A program made the translations under genes and the position numbers. DNA of 7,348 nt from Caccocola sp964450835 (lineage in GTDB: Bacteria > Synergistota > Synergistia > Synergistales > Synergistaceae): the NCBI GenBank assembly GCA_964450835.1, contig CAYVEQ010000063.1:1-7348 (forward strand). Direction: 5' to 3'. Below the pieces are notes generated by a model. The model was not told the DNA's origin, did not search any database, and saw nothing but the letters and a program-made list of their open reading frames with translations. Positions 1 to 5,683 of the stretch are shown in pieces (the stretch's first letter is position 1; the number at the start of each line of letters is the position of its first letter).

Positions 1-51
1 CGTCCCTATGTTCAGATGCGGCTTATTCCTTACAAAATGTTCTTTTGCCAT
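1..51 (-). CDS. tuf: Elongation factor Tu, N-terminal 17 codons (cut by window edge)
   Basis: The minus strand from position 51 reads ATG and encodes MAKEHFVRNKPHLNIGT, which matches the very conserved EF-Tu start (MAKE-F-R-KPH-NIGT, normally followed by IGHVDHGKT). The rest of the gene lies outside the window. A strong Shine-Dalgarno, GGGAGGA (complement of 61-67), sits 9 nt upstream of the ATG and fits a highly expressed gene. EF-Tu is the GTPase that carries aminoacyl-tRNA to the ribosomal A site in the cytoplasm. The gene follows the DtxR-type repressor on the same strand after a 159-nt gap that holds a hairpin with a T run and a possible promoter, so it is probably transcribed separately. 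It does not directly follow fusA as in the usual str operon, so it may be a second tuf copy or a relocated one; the window cannot decide. Confidence 0.93.
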   Translation of the reverse strand, partial: MAKEHFVRNKPHLNIGT

Positions 52-60
52 GATGAGAAT

Positions 61-67
61 TCCTCCC
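61..67 (-). promoter_or_regulatory. Ribosome binding site of tuf
   Basis: GGGAGGA on the minus strand, 9 nt upstream of the tuf ATG. It is the strongest Shine-Dalgarno in the window and supports the very short coding stub at the edge being a real gene start. Confidence 0.85.
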
Positions 68-150
68 TGTTTTTGTTTCTACGTTTTCTTATGCCCTTTC
101 GGAGCTCGTATTTTTGTCCGCGCCGCGACGCCGCAACGCACGTCAACACC

Positions 151-178
151 AAAAGAGACCCGGAAAGAGCCGGATCTC
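151..178 (-). terminator. Intrinsic terminator after the DtxR-type gene, or attenuator in the tuf leader
   Basis: Read on the minus strand, GAGATCCGG pairs with CCGGGTCTC (nine pairs including one U-G wobble) around a 6-nt loop, CTCTTT. It is followed directly by TTTT (complement of 151-154). It lies 33 nt past the stop codon of the repressor gene, which fits a rho-independent terminator for that gene. A TATAAT element lies upstream of the hairpin at 197-202, so a transcript starting there toward tuf would have to pass it. The T run is short (four), so termination may be partial. Confidence 0.65.
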
Positions 179-196
179 CGCAAGATATGCAAGTGG

Positions 197-225
197 ATTA
201 TAGCTTACATTTATTTTTCCTGCAA
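197..225 (-). promoter_or_regulatory. Candidate sigma-70 promoter toward tuf
   Basis: The minus strand carries TTGCAG (complement of 220-225), a 17-bp spacer and a perfect TATAAT (complement of 197-202). The -10 and spacing are ideal; the -35 matches consensus at three of six bases and lies inside the last codons of the repressor gene. A start near 190 would give tuf a leader of about 140 nt containing the hairpin at 151-178. No equally good promoter was found between that hairpin and tuf. Confidence 0.5.
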
Positions 226-597
226 TACCTTAAAATCGCGCCGCGCCATGTACTCTTTGACTTTGTCGAAAGTTTCCCCGCTTATGATGTGCTCTATGCG
301 GCAGGCGTCGGTCTCGGCCGTTTCCTGGGCGACGCCCAGCACTTCTGTGAGGAATTTCGTTATGCAGATGTGGCGCTCGTAGATTCCCGCCGCGCGCGCG
401 TGGCCTGCCTCCGTGAGGCAGAGTTCGCCGCCCTCGCCCACCGTGACATAGCCGTCGTCTTTCAGTATGCCTATCGCGCGGCTCACGCTCGGCTTGCTGA
501 ACGAAAGGGCGTGCGCCACGTCAACCGAGCGGACGGCGCTTTTTCTGTTTTTCAGTATCAGTATTGTTTCGAGATACATTTCGCCGGATTCCTGCAA
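211..597 (-). CDS. DtxR/MntR-family metal-dependent transcriptional repressor, iron-type ligand set
   Basis: A 128-aa cytoplasmic DNA-binding repressor that senses a divalent metal. Residues about 5-60 form the winged helix-turn-helix (recognition region SFSKPSVSRAIGILKDDGYV), and residues about 65-115 form the metal-binding dimerisation domain. Aligned by eye, the ligands are Met7, Glu10, His76, Cys99, Glu102 and His103. The Met...Cys-x-x-Glu-His set is that of iron-sensing DtxR/IdeR, where MntR has Asp8 and Glu99. The protein has MntR-like length and lacks the SH3-like C-terminal domain of DtxR. The start is TTG, chosen because a GGTGGTGA Shine-Dalgarno lies 6 nt upstream; the only nearby alternative, ATG at codon 7, would put ligand Met7 at the start. 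It has its own promoter at 650-678 and a palindrome near the predicted transcription start. No feoAB or mntH neighbour is visible, so the Fe(II)-over-Mn(II) call rests on the ligands alone. Confidence 0.9.
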   Translation of the reverse strand: MQESGEMYLETILILKNRKSAVRSVDVAHALSFSKPSVSRAIGILKDDGYVTVGEGGELCLTEAGHARAAGIYERHICITKFLTEVLGVAQETAETDACRIEHIISGETFDKVKEYMARRDFKVLQEK

Positions 598-603
598 GGA
601 AAA

Positions 604-611
604 TCACCACC
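604..611 (-). promoter_or_regulatory. Ribosome binding site deciding a TTG start
   Basis: GGTGGTGA on the minus strand, 6 nt upstream of the TTG at 597-595, supports TTG as the start codon of the DtxR-type gene. Confidence 0.6.
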
Positions 612-630
612 GTATGAGTTATGAGAACCG

Positions 631-646
631 GCCGTGACGGTACGGC
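631..646. promoter_or_regulatory. Imperfect palindrome, candidate operator of the DtxR-type gene
   Basis: GCCGTGACGGTACGGC has 5-bp inverted arms (GCCGT/ACGGC) around a 6-bp centre. It lies just downstream of the predicted -10 of the repressor promoter and covers the expected transcription start near 643, a usual place for autoregulation. It does not resemble the classical DtxR/IdeR consensus (TTAGGTTAG-type arms) or a known MntR box, so assigning it to this repressor is inference. It could also be a small 5' leader hairpin. Confidence 0.35.
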
Positions 647-649
647 ATT

Positions 650-678
650 ATTTTAACTTATAGGGCGCGGCGCCGCAA
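650..678 (-). promoter_or_regulatory. Promoter of the DtxR-type gene
   Basis: On the minus strand, TTGCGG (complement of 673-678), a 17-bp spacer and TAAAAT (complement of 650-655; five of six matches to TATAAT) face the repressor gene. The predicted leader is about 45 nt. Confidence 0.5.
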
Positions 679-716
679 CGGATAAGTCCGAAAAGGCGCG
701 GCCTCCCGCCGCCGTT

Positions 717-737
717 CGCGCCGCTTTTTGCGGTGCG
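717..737 (+). other. GC-rich hairpin with T5 loop upstream of the helicase promoter
   Basis: CGCGCCGC and GCGGTGCG form an 8-bp stem with one G-T wobble around a TTTTT loop. It occupies about where a -35 element would be expected for the -10 at 756-761. There is no T run after the stem, so it is not a convincing terminator. Its role is unknown; it may be a structural or protein-binding site, or a by-product of GC-rich spacer sequence. Confidence 0.35.
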
Positions 738-755
738 CGGCGCGGCCTTTTGGGC

Positions 756-761
756 TATACT
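756..761 (+). promoter_or_regulatory. -10 element of the helicase gene
   Basis: TATACT, in the context GCTATACTT, lies 25 bp before the helicase ATG, giving a leader of about 20 nt that contains the Shine-Dalgarno. No good -35 is present at the usual distance. The same GCTATACTT string occurs in front of the methyltransferase gene on the minus strand. Confidence 0.45.
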
Positions 762-786
762 TGACATGAAGAGGGGAGAGGGTTTT

Positions 787-3063
787 ATGCTCGAAAAATT
801 TTTTTCAAGAAAGAAGCCCGACATTTCTGATATTGTCCGTTATGTGGAGACACTCGGAGGACGGGCGCCCGCGGTCAGACGCTTTCCCGCGCGCGCAGCT
901 TCTTTCGGCCCTTTCGGCGCGCTTGACCAAAGGATAGTAAACGCGCTGAAATCGCGCGGCATCGAGGCGCTTTACTCGCATCAGAGCGAAGCGGTGTCTT
1001 TCGCCCTCGCGGGGGAAGACTGCGTTATCGCGACGCCCACGGCCTCGGGCAAGACTTTGTGCTACAACCTCCCCGTGCTCCACGCGGTGCTGCGCGACCC
1101 CTTGTCGCGCGCCCTTTATCTCTTCCCGACGAAGGCGCTCGCGCAGGACCAGCTGGCGGAGCTGGGCGAGCTTTCGTCCTTCGCCGACGGGAAGATACAC
1201 GGCTTCGTCTACGACGGCGACACGGAGCCGGTCAAGCGCCGCGCGGCGCGCACAGAGGGGCATGTCGTCATAACGAATCCCGATATGCTCAATTCCGGCA
1301 TTCTGCCCCATCACACGAAGTGGTCGGATTATTTTCAGAACCTGAAATATATCGTCATCGACGAGCTGCACACCTATCGCGGCGTTTTCGGCTCGCACCT
1401 GGCGAATCTTCTCTGCCGCCTTGCGCGGGTATGCGACTTTTACGGCTCGCGCCCTGTCTTTATCTGCTGCTCCGCGACGATTGCGAACCCTGCGGAGCAC
1501 GCGGAGGCCCTGACAGGCCGCAAGATGCGTCTGATAACGGAAAGCGGCGCGCCGGCGTCGGAGAGGGAGCTTATCATATACAACCCGCCTGTGGTAAACC
1601 GCGAGACCGGTTTGCGGCGTTCCTCGCTTTTTGAGACGGCGCGCATCGCGGCGGAGGCTCTGTCGCTCGGCGTAAGCACGATTGTCTTCACCCGCTCGCG
1701 TCTCAACGTCGAGCTGCTGCTGAAAGCCATACGCGGGAGTCTTGCCCGCCGGGGGCTTGACCAGTCGATGATAATGGGCTACCGGGGCGGCTACCTGCCC
1801 GGCGAGAGGCGAGCGATAGAGGCGGCGCTCCGCGCCGGGACTCTGCGCGGGGTGGTTTCCACGAACGCGCTTGAAATGGGTATCGACATCGGCTCGCTCG
1901 GCCTCGCCGTCCTGCACGGCTACCCCGGAAGCATAGCCTCCGCGTGGCAGCAGATAGGACGCGCCGGACGCCGCGGCGGCCTCTCTGCCGCCGTGATAGT
2001 CGCCACGGCCGACCCGCTCGACCAGTTCCTCGCCTCGCGCCCCGAATGGTTTTACGGAGCGCCGGCGGAAAAGGCGCGCATCGACCCCTACAACCCCTAT
2101 ATACAGGTGAGCCACGTCAAATGCTCCGCTTTCGAGCTGCCCTTTTCCTTCGGCGAAAAGTTCGGTCCGCGGAACGTCGACGAGATTCTCGACTATCTGG
2201 CGGACCACGGCGTCCTGCACAAAGTCTCCGAGCAGGACGGCGGCCGCTACTACTGGCAGGACGACTCATACCCGGCCTCCGGCCTTTCGCTTCGCAGCGC
2301 GACGAGCGAGAACTACACGATAACGGATATTACAATCCCGCAGAAGCCGAAGGTGATTGGCACGATGGACAGGAAATCGGCGCCGACACTCATCTTCCCC
2401 GACGCGATATATTTTCACGGCGGCAAATCCTACATCGTTGAGTCGCTTGACACGGAGAAGATGCAGTGCTTTATACGTGAAATCGACGCGGAATACTACA
2501 CTGACGGTGACGCGGCGCTGCGCATAAACATTACGGACGTTTTCGAGACGCGGGGAAATTACGGCTGGGGCGAGGTGCTTGTGACGGAAACTCCGACCGT
2601 GTTCAAAAAGATAAAGCTCGCGACGCGCGAGAACGCCGGTTTCGGGCGGATAAATCTGCCTGAGGAGCAGATGCACACGACCGGCTGCTGGATAACCGTG
2701 CCGGAATACGGGTGCGGCGAGGCGGAGATGAAGACCGCCATGGATGGGCTGGAGCACCTGCTGCGCAACACGGCGCCGCTCTTTCTTATGTGCGACCGCG
2801 CGGATATACGGGTCACAAGCCGCGTGAAGGACCCGCATCTGCGCCGCCCCGCGATATATATCATCGACAATATCCCGGGCGGCGTCGGCCTGGCTGAGGG
2901 TGCCTTCGAGGCGCGCGACGGCCTTGTGCGGGCGGCGCTCGGCATGGTGAACTCCTGTCCGTGCTCCGCGGGCTGTCCCGCCTGCGTCGGAGTTTTCGGC
3001 GAAGAGTTCGGCGCGAAAGACGCGGCTCGCGCGCTGGCCGAAGCGATACTCGGGGACAAGTAA
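787..3063 (+). CDS. mrfA: MrfA/YprA-type DEAD/DEAH-box helicase with C-terminal zinc-binding (MZB/DUF1998) domain
   Basis: A 758-aa superfamily 2 helicase, close in length to Bacillus MrfA (YprA, about 750 aa), which works in mitomycin damage repair with the exonuclease MrfB. Motifs in order: Q motif YSHQSEA (about 63-69), Walker A ATPTASGKT (82-90), DELH Walker B (192-195), SAT (229-231), helicase C-domain with NALEMGIDIG (360-369), and motif VI QQIGRAGRRG (388-397). The C-terminus carries CPCSAGCPAC (Cys724, 726, 730, 733), the four-cysteine zinc site typical of the MrfA branch. The ATG at 787 is preferred: GAGGGGAGAGGG at 771-782 is a strong Shine-Dalgarno, while the earlier in-frame GTG (733) and ATG (766) lie upstream of or at the predicted transcription start. 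No mrfB neighbour is seen. Family assignment is firm; the damage-repair role is carried over from Bacillus. Confidence 0.93.
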   Translation: MLEKFFSRKKPDISDIVRYVETLGGRAPAVRRFPARAASFGPFGALDQRIVNALKSRGIEALYSHQSEAVSFALAGEDCVIATPTASGKTLCYNLPVLHAVLRDPLSRALYLFPTKALAQDQLAELGELSSFADGKIHGFVYDGDTEPVKRRAARTEGHVVITNPDMLNSGILPHHTKWSDYFQNLKYIVIDELHTYRGVFGSHLANLLCRLARVCDFYGSRPVFICCSATIANPAEHAEALTGRKMRLITESGAPASERELIIYNPPVVNRETGLRRSSLFETARIAAEALSLGVSTIVFTRSRLNVELLLKAIRGSLARRGLDQSMIMGYRGGYLPGERRAIEAALRAGTLRGVVSTNALEMGIDIGSLGLAVLHGYPGSIASAWQQIGRAGRRGGLSAAVIVATADPLDQFLASRPEWFYGAPAEKARIDPYNPYIQVSHVKCSAFELPFSFGEKFGPRNVDEILDYLADHGVLHKVSEQDGGRYYWQDDSYPASGLSLRSATSENYTITDITIPQKPKVIGTMDRKSAPTLIFPDAIYFHGGKSYIVESLDTEKMQCFIREIDAEYYTDGDAALRINITDVFETRGNYGWGEVLVTETPTVFKKIKLATRENAGFGRINLPEEQMHTTGCWITVPEYGCGEAEMKTAMDGLEHLLRNTAPLFLMCDRADIRVTSRVKDPHLRRPAIYIIDNIPGGVGLAEGAFEARDGLVRAALGMVNSCPCSAGCPACVGVFGEEFGAKDAARALAEAILGDK

Positions 3064-3107
3064 AGACAAAGGTGAGCTTTTTTCGCCCGCGCGTGGCCTC
3101 CCGCTAT

Positions 3108-3716
3108 TCAGTAAAGGACAAAGCAGGTTTTTATCAGGCCGATTTTGGCAAACTGCTCCAGCATTTCAAAGAGGCCGACCGCAGCTGCGAACAGCAGCGC
3201 GTCGTATACCTCGCGTCTGAAAACTCTCGCGCTTACCGCATACTGTTCAGGCTCGCGCAAGAGACGGAAATTAGGGAAAAACCTCGGCGTTTCAGCCATA
3301 TAGGCGCGGTACTCATCACCGTAGATGCCGAGCAGGCGCTCTTCCTCGCGTCTTATCGTGGCGGGGTATATCAAAGCGAAAACCAGAACAATCACCGCCG
3401 CGAGAGTCACGCATTCCGTACAAAGCCCTGCTCCGGCCCCGCCGAGCAGGCTGAAGAAATAAAGCGGGTTTCTGCAGAGGGAATAGGGTCCTTCCTTAAT
3501 CAGCCTGTCGGTCTTGTAGCCGGCTATGTACAGCGCGCACCAGAGGCGGCCCACAGTCCCCGCCCCTACAAGCGCGCAGCCGGCGAACACCATTATCCCC
3601 GGTATCACGGGACACGCCGTTTCAAACCCTTTGCTGGAAAACATAAACACAAGGATATAAACAGCGGCGAGCAGCTGCGATATCCTTGTCCTGTACTTTT
3701 CTATGAAATTCTTCAT
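3108..3716 (-). CDS. Isoprenylcysteine carboxyl methyltransferase-like integral membrane methyltransferase
   Basis: A 202-aa protein with about five hydrophobic segments (about 12-28, 37-56, 84-99, 102-120, 172-188). It has the family signature GPYSLCRNPLY (76-86) followed by RREEERLLGIYGDEYRAY (122-139), the SAM-binding C-terminal motif of the ICMT/PEMT-like fold. Bacterial members methylate unknown membrane-associated or lipid substrates; bacteria generally lack prenylated CaaX proteins, so the eukaryotic reaction should not be assumed. About 50 residues after the usual end of the motif, including a last hydrophobic stretch, form a C-terminal extension. The start is ATG with AAGGTGA 6 nt upstream. 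It converges on the helicase gene, with 44 nt between stop codons. The amidohydrolase upstream on the same strand is separated by a terminator, so this is a single-gene unit. Confidence 0.85.
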   Translation of the reverse strand: MKNFIEKYRTRISQLLAAVYILVFMFSSKGFETACPVIPGIMVFAGCALVGAGTVGRLWCALYIAGYKTDRLIKEGPYSLCRNPLYFFSLLGGAGAGLCTECVTLAAVIVLVFALIYPATIRREEERLLGIYGDEYRAYMAETPRFFPNFRLLREPEQYAVSARVFRREVYDALLFAAAVGLFEMLEQFAKIGLIKTCFVLY

Positions 3717-3751
3717 TTGCTTTCACCTTATCTTCCAAAGATTTTTTCGAA

Positions 3752-3760
3752 AGTATAGCA
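3752..3760 (-). promoter_or_regulatory. Extended -10 promoter of the methyltransferase gene
   Basis: TGCTATACT on the minus strand is an extended -10 (TGn plus TATACT). It places transcription start near 3745, about 29 nt before the ATG at 3716, leaving room for the AAGGTGA ribosome binding site. The -35 is weak, which is normal for extended -10 promoters. Confidence 0.5.
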
Positions 3761-3803
3761 CCTTAAATCAAGTCTCGAAGGAATCCGGCTTCCGTTGCGT
3801 AAC

Positions 3804-3818
3804 AAAAACGTAAAAAAG
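3804..3818 (+). repeat. 15-bp direct repeat, copy 1
   Basis: AAAAACGTAAAAAAG occurs here and, in the same orientation, at 6699-6713. Both copies form the tail of a minus-strand terminator and flank the amidohydrolase-cbiB-cobD segment. Each is followed by GC-rich but different stem sequence. Confidence 0.6.
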
Positions 3819-3836
3819 CCGCCCCGGACGGGCGGT
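3804..3836 (-). terminator. Intrinsic terminator of the amidohydrolase gene
   Basis: On the minus strand CCGCCC pairs with GGGCGG around GTCCG (arms at 3830-3835 and 3819-3824), then C, TTTTTT (3817-3812), ACG and TTTTT. It begins about 11 nt past the amidohydrolase stop codon. The tail CTTTTTTACGTTTTT is identical to that of the hairpin at 6699-6733. Confidence 0.88.
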
Positions 3837-3846
3837 GCGGAGTATT

Positions 3847-4641
3847 TTATATTCCGAGAAGCCGGCGGGCATTGCCCTCGAATATCAGATATTTTTCCTC
3901 GGAGCTTAAATCTAGGCTGTCGATAAGCTCTCTCTCCTGCGAGGGGAGGTGCCACGGAAAATCGCTGCCGAAGAGCACTCTGTCGGCGCCGTGCAGACGT
4001 ATCAGTTTTTTCATCATCGCCCTGTCCATCCATGGATCAGCGGTGAATGAGGTGTCGAAGTAAAGATCCGCCTTCCCCGCGAGGTATTCCGCAACCCGGT
4101 CGGGTATGCGCATACCGCCCATGTGAGCCGCGACGATTTTTATGCCGGGGAAGTTTTCGAGAATTTTAAGCAGCATTTGGGGAGTGCAGCGCTCCTCGCC
4201 GGGGTAAGTGGCGTCCCAGCCGGCGTGAAAAACGACAACAAGGTTCAGCGCCCGCGCCAGGTCGTATACGGGGAAGGCTTTTTTGTCATCCGCGTCGAAG
4301 CGCTGGAGCGCCGGGTGGAATTTGAGGCCTTTCAACTCTTCGTCGGAAGTTTTCCAGACGTATTCGAGAGCGGAAATGGAACAGGGCAGGACGGAGCCGA
4401 AGGAGATGAATTTTTCCGAGTCGGTCTCCTTTGCGAATTCCAGCACATGGCCGTGCTGGCTCTCCTTCGTGGCTATGTGCAGCAGTACGCTTTTGTCCAC
4501 GCCGCATTTTTTCATCACTTCGGCGAGGTCGGAGACCCCGCATTCCGCCGCGTAGTCGAGGCCGCTCTGTTCATGGAGCTTGCGGAGCGCCTTGTGGGCT
4601 ATCTTGTCCGGAAACACGTGAGTATGAAAATCTATAATCAT
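3847..4641 (-). CDS. Amidohydrolase-family (Amidohydro_2) metal-dependent hydrolase, TIM barrel
   Basis: A 264-aa cytoplasmic protein. It opens with MIIDFHTHVFP, the strand-1 His-x-His metal site (His6, His8). Further expected active-site positions are KFHP (Lys107, His109), VFHAGWD (His139), AAHMGG (His173) and LFGSDFPW (Asp227), so the full His/Asp ligand set of the ACMSD-like amidohydrolase group is present and the enzyme should be active. The substrate cannot be read from sequence; hydrolysis or decarboxylation of a small carboxylic compound is usual in this family. The start at 4641 is chosen because family members begin just before the His-x-His motif. Upstream in-frame codons run into the divergent cbiB gene and lack family similarity. 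No clear Shine-Dalgarno precedes the ATG, but an extended -10 lies seven bases upstream, so the mRNA may be leaderless. A terminator follows at 3804-3836. Confidence 0.9.
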   Translation of the reverse strand: MIIDFHTHVFPDKIAHKALRKLHEQSGLDYAAECGVSDLAEVMKKCGVDKSVLLHIATKESQHGHVLEFAKETDSEKFISFGSVLPCSISALEYVWKTSDEELKGLKFHPALQRFDADDKKAFPVYDLARALNLVVVFHAGWDATYPGEERCTPQMLLKILENFPGIKIVAAHMGGMRIPDRVAEYLAGKADLYFDTSFTADPWMDRAMMKKLIRLHGADRVLFGSDFPWHLPSQERELIDSLDLSSEEKYLIFEGNARRLLGI

Positions 4642-4648
4642 GGGAAAG

Positions 4649-4657
4649 ACTATACCA
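4649..4657 (-). promoter_or_regulatory. Extended -10 promoter giving a probably leaderless amidohydrolase mRNA
   Basis: TGGTATAGT on the minus strand ends seven bases before the amidohydrolase ATG, so transcription would start at or within a base or two of that codon. Upstream lies a tandem GAAATCG GAAATCG (complement of about 4658-4671) in the spacer region. Confidence 0.45.
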
Positions 4658-4702
4658 CGATTTCCGATTTCGCGCGCGGTCTTTTTCACGCGCTTTTTGT
4701 AA

Positions 4703-4708
4703 TATAAT
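4703..4708 (+). promoter_or_regulatory. -10 element of the cbiB-cobD operon
   Basis: A perfect TATAAT lies 36 bp before the cbiB start codon, predicting a leader of about 30 nt. The -35 region is T-rich (TCTTTTTCAC) without a good TTGACA match. The whole divergent spacer (4642-4744) is too short for a cobalamin riboswitch and shows none of its conserved boxes. Confidence 0.45.
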
Positions 4709-4732
4709 GCGAAAGAGGATTTTGTTGGGTTC

Positions 4733-4737
4733 GGAGG
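4733..4737 (+). promoter_or_regulatory. Ribosome binding site deciding the cbiB GTG start
   Basis: GGAGG lies 7 nt upstream of the GTG at 4745 and fixes this non-ATG codon as the start. Confidence 0.75.
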
Positions 4738-4744
4738 TATTCCT

Positions 4745-5683
4745 GTGCAGATAATAACGGCCTTGCTGCTCGACGCGATTTTCGGCGATCCGCGCTTTAT
4801 TCCGCACCCGGTGGCGGGCGTCGGGCGGTTCATCGCTTTCTGCGAGAAAATACTTTATTCGCGCGCCGAGGCGAAATCGCGCGGCGCAGCGCTCTGCGCG
4901 GCCGTGCTCGCGGCTGTGGGGCTCGCCGTGACGCTCGCGCTTTCCTTCGCCTCGCTCTTTGGGCGCGCGTTCTTTTGGGCGGTCAATATTTATCTGCTGT
5001 ATGCCGCGATCGCATATAAATCGCTGAAGGACGAATCGGCGCCGGTCGCTCGTCTGCTCGCCGGGGGCGACCTTGAGGGCGCGCGCCGTCAGGTCGGGCG
5101 CATAGTCGGGCGCGACACGGATAAACTTTCGCCGAGCGGAGTAACGCGCGCGGCGGTCGAGACAATCGCCGAGAGTTGCGTAGACGGCGTAGTCTCCGTG
5201 CTTTTTTATATGACGCTCGGCTCCTTTGTCGGGCAGGCGGCGCTTTTCGCGTGGCTTTTCAAAGCCGCGAGCACGATGGACTCGATGATCGGCTATGACG
5301 ACGAGCGCTACCGCGATTTCGGCTTCGCGGCGGCCAGGCTCGACGACGCGCTGAATTTCATCCCCGCGCGTCTGGGCGCGGTTGTAGCGATAGCGGCGGG
5401 AGCGCTCGCGGGCATGGATTACAGACGCGCGTGGCGGGTTTTTCTGCGCGACAGATTAAAACACAAAAGCCCGAACAGCGCCCACTGCGAAAGCGTCTTC
5501 GCGGGGCTGCTCGGCATCGAACTGGGAGGCGGCGCCTTTTACGGCGGCGAGTTCGAGCCGCGCCCGACGCTCGGCGACAACCTGCGCGAGCCGGAGCCTC
5601 AGGATATTTTCCGCGCGCTCCAGATACTCGACCTTTCCGTGGCAATCTGCGCCCTTCTTATTCTGGCGGCGGGGCTGAGATGA
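4745..5683 (+). CDS. cbiB: Adenosylcobinamide-phosphate synthase CbiB (CobD in the Pseudomonas naming)
   Basis: A 312-aa polytopic inner-membrane protein that attaches (R)-1-amino-2-propanol O-2-phosphate to adenosylcobyric acid in B12 synthesis. Family landmarks: GDPRFIPHPV (14-23), VGRIVGRDTDKL (117-128), ETIAESCVDGVVSVLFY (139-155), KAASTMDSMIGYDDERYRDFG (173-193), ARLDDALNFIPARL (197-210), HKSPNSAHCES (240-250) and AGLLGIELGG (253-262). Hydrophobic segments lie at about 48-72, 76-92, 148-172, 208-224 and 296-310. It starts with GTG after a good GGAGG. Its stop overlaps the cobD start (ATGA), so the two are translationally coupled. Compared with Salmonella CbiB (AENTVDGIIAPLF), Asn is Ser144 and Pro is Val152 in an otherwise conserved motif, a change that may be lineage-specific. 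Confidence 0.95.
   Translation: MQIITALLLDAIFGDPRFIPHPVAGVGRFIAFCEKILYSRAEAKSRGAALCAAVLAAVGLAVTLALSFASLFGRAFFWAVNIYLLYAAIAYKSLKDESAPVARLLAGGDLEGARRQVGRIVGRDTDKLSPSGVTRAAVETIAESCVDGVVSVLFYMTLGSFVGQAALFAWLFKAASTMDSMIGYDDERYRDFGFAAARLDDALNFIPARLGAVVAIAAGALAGMDYRRAWRVFLRDRLKHKSPNSAHCESVFAGLLGIELGGGAFYGGEFEPRPTLGDNLREPEPQDIFRALQILDLSVAICALLILAAGLR

Noticed and set aside
8..624. Two overlapping plus-strand open frames across the left region.
   Set aside because: They run antisense to the DtxR-type gene and tuf start, resemble no family, and the minus strand carries clear protein similarity there.
667..676. Perfect palindrome GCGGCGCCGC.
   Set aside because: It lies between promoter elements of the repressor but is simple GC sequence of a kind common in this genome; no support for a binding site.
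695..748. Direct repeat GGCGCGGCCT at 695-704 and 739-748.
   Set aside because: Ten bases in a very GC-rich spacer is weak; no repeat family or function suggested.
733..786. Earlier GTG (733) or ATG (766) start for the helicase.
   Set aside because: They lie before or at the predicted transcription start and lack a Shine-Dalgarno; the ATG at 787 has a strong one.
805..2220. A 471-codon minus-strand open frame inside the helicase gene.
   Set aside because: It is arginine-rich, low-similarity antisense of a GC-rich gene whose plus strand has every helicase motif.
3025..3083. Possible plus-strand terminator of the helicase: GCTCGC (3025-3030) pairing with GTGAGC (3072-3077) before TTTTTT.
   Set aside because: The loop is about 41 nt and the stem only six pairs with a wobble; too weak to list, although the T run position is suggestive.
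4674..4698. GCGCG/CGCGC hairpin followed by TTTTT in the divergent spacer.
   Set aside because: No plus-strand gene lies upstream to terminate, and alternating GC makes such pairing likely by chance.
4642..4833. N-terminal extension of the amidohydrolase by 64 codons.
   Set aside because: It would overlap the divergent cbiB start and its promoter, and the family begins at the His-x-His motif just after 4641.
5431..5679. N-terminal extension of cobD into cbiB.
   Set aside because: The extension is an out-of-frame reading of cbiB; CobD similarity begins at the ATG at 5680, which has the ATGA overlap.
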